From the NCBI GenBank assembly GCA_030704615.1, contig CM060731.1:25172001-25236000 (forward strand): a stretch of 64,000 bases of DNA, in the 5' to 3' direction. The translations under genes were made by a program, and so were the position numbers. This document shows positions 45,506 to 56,944 of this stretch, one piece after another (position 1 is the stretch's first letter; the number at the start of each line of letters is the position of its first letter). The notes under the pieces were generated by a model. The model was not told where the DNA came from and made no database searches. It was given only the letters and a program-made list of their open reading frames with translations. Source of the DNA: Takakia lepidozioides. Its lineage: Eukaryota; Streptophyta; Takakiopsida; Takakiales; Takakiaceae.

Positions 45506-46010
45506 TGTCATCATTTGATATATTGTGTATGGAACGGGTGAGTTTTTTACTCGAAATTACATCTACAATGTTATGTCTGACGATTCATTTCGATGTCATA
45601 CGGCTATAGAGTGATGTATGGCTATAGGGTCGAACTGAATATTTACCCCCAACCTCCGGGTGCTTGTTTCCTTGGTTGTAGACTACCGTAGTTATAGTGG
45701 GCCCGCCCCCCGAAACCAAGGGGCAATATCTTACACGTAAAAGGCGCTCTTAGTTACGCCCGCTTGCCCTTTCTGTCTCGCCCTTTGACTTCGCGACTTC
45801 TTTCGCCTTTTTGTGGCCATCTTATTTACTATCATTGGCACCTTAACAGAAATTCTTTTCTGCGCATGTGCTGCCTATTCACTGAGTCTAGCATGGATGA
45901 AATAGTATTGAATTCCTTCATCCATGACATCCACGGGACTCAGACAGGCGCAAAAACAGTAAAACTATTGACTGTTGTAAAATCGACCTGCAAAATAGTG
46001 ATGCGCAATC

Positions 46011-46087
46011 TGGCAGGCACGATTTGAACCCAGGGCCGACCGAGCAGCACTGGGTCCTGAGTCCTGTAATCAACTCCTCCACCGCCA
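46011..46087 (-). repeat. tRNA-like sequence with possible acceptor stem
   Basis: Minus strand begins TGGCGGT and ends CCTGCCA, pairing at six of seven positions (one a G-T pair), with a box B-like GGGTTCAAATC inside. The D and anticodon arms do not fold convincingly, so a decayed tRNA or SINE is more likely than a working tRNA. Confidence 0.4.
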
Positions 46088-46608
46088 GTTTGCCCATGCT
46101 ATTTATTATTCTATATTTAGGTATTATCGTTTTATATGGCACTGAAATCACACAAGGAACAAATGTGTGCTCATCCCCAAAAATGCTCTCTGCCAACGAC
46201 AAGCATCAACGCCCCCGAAAGCCTACCCGCAGGTGCCACTTCCATACCTACTCCTCTCCTAGGTACCTACCTGTACAGGCGCCCAGGTACCTACATAGCC
46301 ACCTAGACGTGTTTCTACGTACGTCCACCGTATTAGAAACAAGAATATCCGCTCAAAAGCCTCTCGTCCCTCATTAAACAAATCGAACCCCAAAAAGGGG
46401 CCCAGTCCCGCTTTTATTGATGCCCAGCTTTTCAGGGTTTGTCTTTATTGTATATCATGAGTCCATCAACAACAGGTAAATACGGTGCCACCCTGGCATC
46501 TCCGGGGACCGGAACATTCTGTCAGACCTTTCCGCAATCATCACCTTCTCCACGCCAGTTCCAGAGGCCGATTCCGGCCGTGTAGGCCAAGCAGTTTACG
46601 CAGTGTGA

Positions 46609-46634
46609 TGGTGTCCCTTTTGTGGGACACACCA
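46609..46634. repeat. Short hairpin
   Basis: TGGTGTCCC and GGGACACACCA flank a short T-rich loop, giving a stem of about 8-9 bp. No following U-tract argues for a terminator; function unknown. Confidence 0.5.
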
Positions 46635-48651
46635 GGGGGAAAACTCAATAAATAAATAAATAAATAAGCAAAAAGAACGGTCGCGAGGCCGCGCCGCCGC
46701 AAGGAGGCAGCGCCGCTTTGTGGTGGCCCAGGGCCAAGCCGCCCTCGAGAAGAATATTGCCTTATACCGGCCGCCACGGTCATCGTGTTGCCACACTCAA
46801 GCCGTGCTATGTGCTACCTGGCTTACCGCGATTAGCAGCTCTGCTTGTTGTACACTATGTGGCCCCGATATACGTACACGTGTTGCACCGGAACCGGTTG
46901 GCCCGGTTTCCGCGCTCCTCGCGGCGCAAATAGCGCGCCGCCGGTATGGCTCTGGGCGGGGTCCACCGGCTTGACCGGTCGGCAGCACCCATCGCAGGGC
47001 TTTCCCGGGTTACCGACCAAGCCGGTGTGGCCCGGGGGTGGGCCCGTGAAATGATATTGGGTTCGCCATTTCATACCCGCCTTTTCACTTACCTTCGGTC
47101 TTACCCCGCGGCCTCACTAACTTACTACCTCCTACTTCTATTATCAACAGCAAAATTTAAACAGAATTTGGTAGAAGGATGAAAAATGTTCAAGGTAGGG
47201 TAAACTCGTCGATCGTTGACGGTATTCATCCATCACAGCGACAGTCGTTGTGGGACGTGCTGACAGAAGCCCATGTAAAGCCGCCATGTCAGCAGGCACA
47301 GCAGTACCTCGATACTGGCAGGCCACAAGTGTCAACTCTCCAGTTGCATTTCTTTATTATATGTTGCCACATGTGCGTACATACGAATCAGTATCTTGGA
47401 ATCGAAATTTGTCCAGCATAGCATGTCTACGTGGACTTGAAGTCAGAAGTCAGAACCTCCGTATGGGCCGCTGTAATTATGCGAGTCCAAAAAAGGAATA
47501 CAGTCGGTCCGGTTAAATTTTATTTTTCGTTCATGGGTAAGACGATGAAAAAGACGATGAACAGTTTTCATCGTAGAGAGCGAGAGGCCGCCAACCGAAG
47601 TTAGTGTACATAAGAGCCTCTTCCCCTCGAGTGTACTGTGACCTTTCATGTGTGGGTTGGATGAAGTTTCATAATCATTGTGCGGATTCATAGTGGTTAG
47701 GGCGGAAGGTCGTCATATTTCGGCACGAGAGGATGATAACAGGTTTCATCTACATATATATGGGGTTTCTCATTCGTATAGAGACGACAAGCATCTCGCC
47801 ATCCATCGACGGAACACCCAACCTGGAAAACTACTGTAGTTAGTTTATGTGTTGCTATTTACGATCAAATCAAAATTTGTACAGATTAGAAATTAGATGT
47901 TTCTTCCCTGATAAATAGAGTAAAATAAATACCTACACCAAACTTAGCAACTTTAGACCTAACTCTATTTTCTAATTATTATACTTTTTGAATTGACGTG
48001 CAGGATGCATCCAATGATCCATCCGACGGATGAAGGGAGGCCATATGGCGTCGAGAAATACCAGGATGGATGAGAAGATGTTTCATTCAGCTGCGACGGT
48101 GTGGAGTATAGCCAGGAGTTTCGCCAGGGCGGAAAGATATTATAGGGAGGGCAGGACAATGGTGGCGAGAGGGAGCTTTGATCCGGGTGGTGTGACCCTG
48201 GGAAGGAGAGGGCGGAGCGAAAGCAAAGGAGGGCACCATAGCCCGAGCTCCACATGCCGGGCAGGCCTAACGCGGGGCCGTCTCTCTCGCACGCTGCCAT
48301 CGTCTTGGTGGCCCGCGACGCTATTGTGTGTGAATTCTGAGAGTCGGCGGGGGTCTGGGGAAAGATTGGCTGATTAGGACGAAGACGACTGGTTTGTACT
48401 GGTCTGGTTTGACTTGTAGGATTTGTTTGGAGTTTTGGAGAGAGCTGCTGTAGTAGGAGCAGGAATTTTGTTTGTAAGGCGTGTGGACGGATGTCCTGAG
48501 CCGCATGCTGGTGCTTTTGACAGAAGAGAGAGTTTGGATTTCTTGCGGTGATAGGTAGTCGTGGCAGTTCGGGTGTCTGAATGTCTGCCTGGTCCGGTCC
48601 TAGTCTCTGTTCTGAAAGTTTTCTGTCTTTCGAGCCGCAGCATTGAAGGCT

Positions 48652-48971
48652 TGGCTGTGTTGTAGGCTACCCTACAAGTGGTAGACGAAGGTCGAATTCA
48701 GTGTTTTTGGGAGATTTCTGATTCTAGGTTGGACAATTTCCAACCATCTCCTTCAATTCATGAATGTACGTGACAGATTTGGACTCAGTTAGGGAGGTAA
48801 AGGGACAGAGGAACTTAGGAGGATAATTCCTGGAGAAAAATTACCAGACAAGTCTGACCAACGGGGAGATTCAAGTGCTGATACCAGGTTGGATTGATGG
48901 AATTTGGAGCAGACGGGGAGGACATTTGCATCGTAGGTTTGGCGTGGTAGAGCTGCCTTGCATCGTTCTGA
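48652..48971 (+). promoter_or_regulatory. Upstream leader of the CCT-domain gene
   Basis: Region directly before the CCT gene start. It is purine-rich near the ATG and lacks competing in-frame starts immediately upstream of MSGESGLQF. Probably 5' untranslated sequence; no core promoter motif was assigned. Confidence 0.4.
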
Positions 48972-51900
48972 ATGTCAGGGGAAAGCGGGCTTCAATTCCA
49001 CGACGCGATTTTCTTCGGGAACGCGTTCCTCGACCACAGCGATGACCTTGATTTTGAGATCAGTTCTTTCAGCGATGATCTTAGTCAGGCAAACGCCCTT
49101 GACGTAAGATTTCTTTGTGTTTTTTTAGCTGTTGGTCTCCTGCCTTTTGTTGACAAATCGCGTCTCCAGATATTCAACATATTCCTGTTTTGAGCACGAA
49201 GTCATCTCAGTGAAAATAACCCTTCCTCCACAGTTTGGGGACTTCGCTGGAGCACAAACAGTTCACAAAATGTTGTGATTTCCCTGCGATGGAGGACTCT
49301 ACTTTTCTATGTTGCATGTTTTCTGGTTGTAATCCATAGCCTTTGAAGCCACCCCGTAGTTCTAGCAGACACGTTATATTGTAGATGAGGCAGAAGCCTA
49401 GCAACGTGGGACGTTCATCGCATGTCTAAGAGTGTGATTGAGTTCTTGACAAGTGAACATCAAGAAGAATTCTGTCCCCTGAGGGTAAAAGCGTTAACTA
49501 TCGTTTATGTTGGCTAGAGTGAAATCTGAGCCTGGTTGTTTAGAGTCTTTGTTTCCTGCAGGGAAGGCAGACACACCAATGAAAGTGAAATTGCTCAGAA
49601 TTTGAAGTCATATTCTGTAAGGAGGTTTTGGTAGCAGTATTATTGATTGTCCAGCCTTCTAAAACTCCAGTGGATATTCTTCTCATACACTGAATCAGAG
49701 TAACTGTGTATGATGAGCAGGATGGTACATTTGACTGCATTTCGGGGGCTGATCTGATATCTGGCTTAGATGAGGGTGATGCATACAAGCTCAGTAATGG
49801 AGATTCATTTACTGAGGCTGTGGAGAGGAAGTGTGCACCTATCCCAGTTACATCGCAAGCAGAGCTATTGGTGCCTGGTGCCCCTTATGCAAATGGAAGT
49901 TCACCCTCTCACTTTACAGATTTCCATAAACCATCATTGGACTTGGAGCAGATGGACACACAGGGGAACGGGCTAGCAGGTCTTACATCGCCAACCAGTC
50001 CTTGCGTGAACCAGAGTGGCTTGATGTCGTCAGCTATGGCTGCATCAGAAAAGTTGAATTGCCTTACACTCGAGACCATGGGCACTGTGCGACCTTCATT
50101 TGGCCCAGCATTGTTTGATGCAAAAGCCAATGTAAGTCGAGGATTTCCACAGGGGGCCTCATTTTCTCCTGCAGGGGTAATGCCCATCAATCCAGGGGGT
50201 AAGCGTTATTTCTCATCTCCAATGATGTCGCCCACAATACAGGCCCCTGTGTCAGGAGCAAATGGAATCTCCCGATTCGGGGCTTCTGGAGCTCAAGACA
50301 TGGCAAGCACAACCATGGGAAGTAATGGAATGCTGCCTCTGGCATCCCCGAACAATGGCAGAGCTAATGTAATGCTGCCACCAGCATCCCCAAATAATTG
50401 CACTTCAGCTATTTTGTCACCTAGCTCTGTTGATATGAAAGAGTCAGCAGATGGGATGCTTGGAGTAGAGAACAGGCTAAAAACAAGAAAGCAGAATGTT
50501 TTTCTACCTATGCATCAGGGAGTAGGCATGTTGCCTCGAGGGGGTGGCCCAGACAACACCAATTTTGTTTCCCAGGTACTGTTCTGAGTTTGTACATCTT
50601 GCTTCTGTCCTGGGCTTGAAGTTCGTTGAAGCCTGTGAGTTGTTAGTGCTTTTCTTCAGGCTTAAATGGTGGGGTGTATTGAAGGAGATGAGCATCCATG
50701 GAATTGATCCACATGCACCCAAATGTGCGTATCAATAGGATTAGCCATGCCTTTTATTGGAGGGGATAGTTAGATATTTCTTGTCTGTGGTTTTGTGAAA
50801 TTCATTTTGGATTAAAGAAGCCAATTTTGACACACAGATCGACGGAGACGGTGACAGATTACAGCCTCTCCCATCAATGATGAGGCCACCAATGCAGCGA
50901 AGCTTCAGTAGCCATGCCTTAGGGCAGTTTCGGCAACTCGCACCAGCACCACCCTCGAGCGACGCCTCCCAGTTCAGCTCACGTGGCTCACAATTGGATT
51001 CCTCTGGACGGCTCAGTAGTCCAAGCTCTCATATGCAGCCACAGCTGTCAGACCTGCAAGGCATCGGCATGCGGCCTGTCATGCCTTCCATGCGCCGCGT
51101 ACACAGTGCTGGAGATATTCAGGTTTTTTGCTCTTGTGTGCGATTTGCTTCAATTACCTCTTGTCAGACGTGTATGACAGAGGTTTCATAGTAAGCAGAA
51201 AGTGGTTGAAATCTACTTGAAGGTGCAGATAAGTCTGATATCCATAGATGGAAGGGTCACAGATCCTCAGATACATTTCCCTTGTGCTGTCACATGTAAT
51301 GTCAACCTTCCCAGACTGAGTAATTATCTGCTTTTGCTGCTGGAATGGGTTCTCATCATTTACTCGTGCATATTCATCCTCCCATCACTAGCCCACCTCC
51401 TCTTGACTCCTGCGGTAAGCCCACAGGAGGTAACCGTAAGCAGGCTGAAGAAGAGCACTCCCTGTCAGCCTGGCCCTCTCAGTATCTCTTAAGGGGTTTA
51501 CTGGATGGTCCTTGGGACTTCACATGGCTCTGCTACACTGCTTCCGCCAGCAGGGAAACCCTGGGAGAAACCGGCCAAGAACATATGTGGTTAGTGGTGA
51601 GGTTGCATAGCAAGAAACTGGGTTAATTTTAATCTGCAGAATGGTCAGCAGAAGATCAATTTGTTCCGTTGTTGTCGTCTGAACATAATCGTTTTGGTGT
51701 GCTCGACAATACCTGTGCTGATTTCCTCGAAGAATATTGTGGTGGTTGTGGACACAGATTTTACAGTGGATATGTGACTTTAAACTGTGGTTAAATGAAA
51801 TGTTATAGCCTGTGGCCTAGGGTAGCTCATTGCAGTTGTATGGTAGTCGCAAGCGTGAATCTGGATCAAGTTTTACAACTGACCTTGTCCATGTGGAAGA

Positions 51901-54009
51901 CTGCTGGTTCATAACAAACAATGGATCGTGGTAGAAATTTGCGAACTTCAAAACCATATGAGAGGTTTTTACCTGTGTAATGCCACCAAATACACTATTT
52001 ATGCCAGTCACAATGTAGTGCATATCGCCCAGAGAGTCTTATGTGTTGACTCTGGAGAGACAGAGCTAGAGCTGGGCATGATGTGAAATGAGTGAACTAA
52101 AACTTGGGTTTTTTGTGCAGACTTTGAATGGGATGCAGAATGGGATGCATCTAGGGCTGGGTGGAGGAACCCCTCCGCCTAGTTACGAAGAAGGCTGCTA
52201 CAGGGTTGGCAAGTACAGCATGGAGGAGCGCAAGCTCAGGATAAACAGATATCAGCAAAAGCGCAGCCAACGGAACTTCAATAAGAAAATCAAGGTTGGT
52301 TTGCTCATAGTTTTTACTCACCCTTTGTGGGAATTGGCTTTCTCTAAGCTCCTCACATTTAAGAACTAGCTTTAAGTCGGGCCGGAAGTATATATTGTAG
52401 TGACAGTTCTTGCCAGGGATTCATTTGATTCACTGGAACTTGCAAAGGCTCTTCTAGCACAGGTGAGGGCAACCTACTGAAGAAAGTCAGCAGCATTGGT
52501 TTTTGTTATTCTGATGACAATGTTTGAGTTGTACTAACATTCAAATAACTAGACATTGAAGGTGTTCTTGCTGGCGTGTAACATGGCATGGATTATAATT
52601 TCTGTGCTGGAGAAACCAGGGCGTATGGAAAGTTTTAGTGGATTAACAGGAAGGACCTTTTCAACCAACCACTAGAGTTCTTGCGGAGGAAGTGTGTTGC
52701 ATTATAGCTTTTGTTCCAGATGTTGTACAGGCACCTCCTTGGTAAGTTGGCACATACCCACTGTGTTTGCAATCAACTTTTCAAAAGAACAAAGGCCAGG
52801 GAGCTGGTTATAAGTTTAACATGCACACCGAGATTCGGTTAGTGACTTACATGCCAGGCTTGCAAAACTGAGATATGTGTCCGACACATTGTCTCTGTGC
52901 AGTATGCATGCCGTAAGACACTGGCAGACAGTCGTCCACGTGTCCGAGGGCGATTTGCAAAAAACGATGAGGTAGACCTGCCACCCAGTACGAACGGGCG
53001 AAAGCATGAGGACGAGGACGAGGATGAGGTAGGGATAGAGTTCATTGGTCGTAATATTTTCCCCAGGTTGTTTTCTCCCCTACACTAATTCATGTTAGCC
53101 CTCTCCTGCCCCAAACTGTCTGAGTTGGTTTTGTGTGGATTTATTGGATATTATGACATGTCATGTTTCGACCACAACAAGTGGATGCTTATGACTGAGA
53201 TAGTATGTACCGTTATCATTTTGGACATATAACCTAGTCAATGTCACGACCAGGTAAAGTCTTTGTCACAGACATACAGTCATAGGTTGCTAGGCATGGT
53301 TCTCACCTTCCTGATTGCTTCTCCCCTCTTTCCACATTAGGTGTCCTTATTATTTTTTTGCATTATGACTTTCACAATTGAACTTTGTCCACGTTGCAGT
53401 ACCTGATACACACTTAGCATATGAGGTTCTGAGACCTCCTTGTGGAACTTACAGTGCAGACTACTCATCCTGGCAGATGGTGAGATTTGTTAAAGCCATA
53501 TTAATTAGCCACATTCAGCTGAAGAACAGCTTCTGTCTTTAACCTGATGTCATTGATGTTCTAATGGGACTCGAGGCCTGTGGTATGATGGCCTCTCATG
53601 GAGAAGATGGGGAAATTTAAATTGCGAACATCCTGCAGCCATGCGTTGTGCCACTCAATGGTTTCTGTGAGATCATTGCTTGCGCTGCTGGAGCCATTTG
53701 TCACCTTTCGTAGTGTAAACTTGCTTACTGGGCAAGGTGGATGTTTACCGTCGTGCTGACAGCATTGACAATCTGGACATACTGATCAACAATAGTTTGA
53801 ACTGTCGGCTCAGTTTTCTCCAGCGGACGTTCAGCTTCGGTAATAAATGCAACTGACTTCTCATGGCTGGCTGGCTGGTTGGACAGGGGGATATACCAGT
53901 GGGAGAAGAGGAGGATGAGTTTTTAATTGATGAGGACTCATCTGGAGACTTCTCAGATATGTTGGGCTCATCAGTCAAGCTTGAGAAAACATCAAGACGC
54001 AGTCTCTAG
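48972..54009 (+). CDS. CCT-motif family transcription regulator (no B-box)
   Basis: Nuclear protein with a C-terminal CCT (CONSTANS, CO-like, TOC1) domain. Exons 48972-49103, 49721-50575, 50838-51122, 52121-52294, 52903-53028, 53887-54009 are all phase 0 and total 1695 bp, 564 residues. Start MSGESGLQFHDAIFF. The long middle is Ser/Pro/Asn/Met-rich with short repeats such as MLPLASPNN / MLPPASPNN (about 260-285). Exon 3 has MQRSFSSHALGQF and MRRVHSAGDIQ, segments found in CCT-motif (CMF) proteins. The CCT domain (about 459-503) is split by an intron: EERKLRINRYQQKRSQRNF..KKIK|YACRKTLADSRPRVRGRF. The tail is acidic (EDEDEDE; GEEEDEFLIDEDSSGDFSD), as expected for an activation region. No zinc-finger B-box or response-regulator domain is present, so it is neither CONSTANS nor a PRR. 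The CCT part contacts NF-Y subunits or DNA in relatives; the process here is unknown. Confidence 0.9.
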
Positions 54010-56944
54010 CCAATTTCTACCCTCCGTATTGAAACCTTTCCATGGTCACAGCCGTACCTGAACTAAAAAGCCGGCAATAGCCAACTCTCCTCATTTTCGT
54101 AACATTTCTCAACTTCCAGTCCTTGCTGGGTGGGTAGTAGGGTGGCAGGTTGTGGGAATGTGATTGATAGTGGCTCAATATGGTGGTGACGCCTGCCGGT
54201 CTCAGGTGTGACCAGTTTTCCAAAGGGGTGGCGTCCAATGGGGTTTAGTGTGTTTTTTTGAGCTGGAAGCCTTTGCTGGCTTTTGCTTTGGGGGAGGTTG
54301 GGGAAAATGTGTACCAAAAGGGTCTGATTTGAGGTAGGGGTGATTGTTCCTCAGTACAGAAGATGTGCAGTAGAGAGAGGTGCATTGGGTTGATCTATCA
54401 TGTCAACTCTGACACCTGAGCTTAGGAGGAAACGTGTCATAGAATTATTGTGCACTCTCGTCATGGAGATGAACTAAGTCAGAAGCCTGGCAGAGAGAGA
54501 TGTGTTTGACTTCGCTTGCCAAAGGCTTGTGACCATAGACCTGTCTTCAAACAGAGCCCACAGTAGAGAGAAGAATGGGGGAGACAGAGAAGGCTGCAGT
54601 AGTAGTATACCAGGGAGACTAAAGGCAGCCTCCGCTTTACCCAGCTGGTCAGTCAGTGGTCCTGTAATTACCAAACGGGTTTGAAATACTCACGTTGAAA
54701 ATACCAGCCCAATGTAAAGAGCCAGGGGCGCACTTGCAGTGTGATCGGCACTGCTTCGTAAGTAGCAGTGGGAAAACGACTGTTCCTTGTTATTTTGGAA
54801 GCTCGATAGTTGGGGCCTTACCTTCGGTCATAGAAATTCTAAGCATTCCCCCACATGCTTTGACTTTGTTTTGGATTTGTGAGTTGCTGTGTTAATTGTA
54901 GTTATATTCTTAGCCAAGAAACCCTCGGTGTGCAAGCTTGCTGCATTGTGAACGTCATTAGGTATTCCGGTTGCATAGTGCCATGTTGCCTCTGCATGGT
55001 ATCCGAAAGTGATAAAGCATCATCTCCAGGGGTGATCTATAGGGACACCATTACATGTGTTGTAAACTTTCGTTGTTTTAGAACTGCAAGCTAGGCAAAT
55101 AATGAAGCCAATGAAGTGCCCTCAGTTGGTATACCTCGAATACTGGCCACCGCTGGGTCGGAAATGTACATACAGAGATGATAATGCATACATGGCCCAG
55201 TTGTGTTCATGTGATGATGTCTATTCTGTGTTGGAGGAATGAGACTGAATGATGTATCTTGTCTCCTCACGCGGGAGTATGTGTACAGAGAAGATGGTAG
55301 TGTATACATGACCATTTGTGGCCATGTGATGCAGATAGCCAAGGGCCTTGCAGTGTTTGAGTTGAATGATGCACACTGTCCTGTCATAACAAGGAAGAAT
55401 TTATATATCAGGCAAATGCACTCAGTAGTGTCACTTTGGAACTGAGATTTGATGCAAATTATTGACTAGTTCTAAACCAGTTTTGAAGGCAAGCTTACAC
55501 TACAATGCACGACAATTCTGGGTACCCGGCAATAGGGTTGTTTTGGGATGATATTATTTGTTTGCAAAGCCAGCACTGTGCAAACCCTGATGTCTAGTAT
55601 CATAGTCTGGTAACAGTGATGATATTGATATTCTCAGACTTAAACAGAAACAATCCTTTCAAGGTAACCACTACTCATAAATATCCCAGGAAGGTCCGTG
55701 GTAGCCCTGGCTATTGCATGCCTAAAGAGGAGTTGTAAAGCAAAACATCAAACACAAATCGGAGAGACCTCACTTTTCAATTCATTCAAGACTCTTTATG
55801 TTTCCCTTTCCTATTGTTTTGGTTGATTTTAAATCTCTTCTTCTGTACTTGGCAGGCAGCCCAGTGGCCTAGTGTTTGTGTTCCTGCATAGCCAGGTGAT
55901 CCTAGGTGGAACCCTTCAAGTTCAACCGTCTGTGCATTTGCTGGACGCTAACCAAATTTATACTAAATTTTTTGTCTGCTGAATCCAAGTTGACTGTGAA
56001 AGAATATGCTTTTTAGCGGTTACCTGTTATCTTTCTCAGACTTTTGAAGTCATCTCTTTCTGATTACACTTGCAAGTGAGAATGATCACTAAGCTTACTT
56101 TGTGTCTATTGTCTGGGAACGAATGCCATAGTGTTTCAATCCAATGTCATTGTCGTTTTTGAACTCCTGTTTCAGTGTGGAATCTCTGGTTGAGTTTATC
56201 ATTTGCATTTCACTCATATGTACTATTAATGCCGGATGAGGAGTATTCTTGTGGTAGGACACTGGCATGTCTTTTCCTACATGAGTCATCTGTCACTAGC
56301 TAGAACAAAGGAAATTTTAGACATTGTTACTTGCAGTGGATTGAAATGTTTGTGTTTATTAGAGGAATTGTCAGTGGGCAATTTCCTGTCATATACAGGT
56401 GAAGTAGGGCAGGCTTGCTACCTGCATAGCTACAGCCCCAACAATGTAACCAGTGCAAACAAAAGCTTGGCAAGCAACTGCACAAAGAATTTGAAGTGAG
56501 TCAGCAAGACTTTATCTCCATAACATTCTCCATATCTGTGGTTTGGACAATTTCTGAAAGTAGTCACTGTTTGTTCCATTCCATTTATCACCCATCCTCA
56601 CAGAAGCAAATACCATCACATGGCAACAAAAAGGTATTGTACAGCTTGCCCGAACACAGCCTATCAGTGGGGAACAGTCCTCTTCAAAAGATTTTGCTCT
56701 TTCTGTGACAACCTAGAGATGTAAACCTGGCAAAACTTTGGTACTTCCTGTGTGCATTCTCATGAGGGAAGGATACTCTGTATTCTATTCACAATCTACA
56801 TGGTTTGCCTGTACCCTTCGTTAACAGGAGGAATTCAGTGTTCTAATGTACATAATCCTCCCGAAAAGAATTTACTAGTGTAAAGGAATAGCTTCCATGG
56901 TTAGAAGTTTCCAAAAGAATTTGCTAAGTTGACTTGGGATGTAT
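54010..56944. other. Spacer between convergent CCT and galactosyltransferase genes
   Basis: No recognisable gene. Contains a diverged direct repeat (about 55164-55219 and 55279-55334) and a SINE-like tRNA head at 55855. The two ends hold the 3' untranslated regions of the flanking genes. Confidence 0.45.
55855..55925 (+). repeat. tRNA-like sequence (SINE head)
   Basis: Plus strand reads AGTGGCCTAGTGTTTGTG (box A-like, close to the usual SINE head) and, about 45 nt later, AAGTTCAACCG (box B-like). Weak cloverleaf; no clear A-rich or T-rich tail was seen. Confidence 0.4.

Larger units (their letters stand above)
44125..48651. other. Gene-poor stretch with repeats and a GC-rich island
   Basis: Contains a 33-bp tandem duplication (GACCCTAATA..GCATTGGACCCTAC, from 44559 and 44592), two tRNA-like sequences, a hairpin at 46609-46634 and an AATA tetranucleotide run at about 46648. 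About 46690-47060 is unusually GC-rich. No supported coding region. Confidence 0.4.

Noticed and set aside
47965-48377. Opposing open frames of 111 and 115 codons
   Set aside because: They lie in the GC-rich upstream region of the CCT gene and neither shows a domain.
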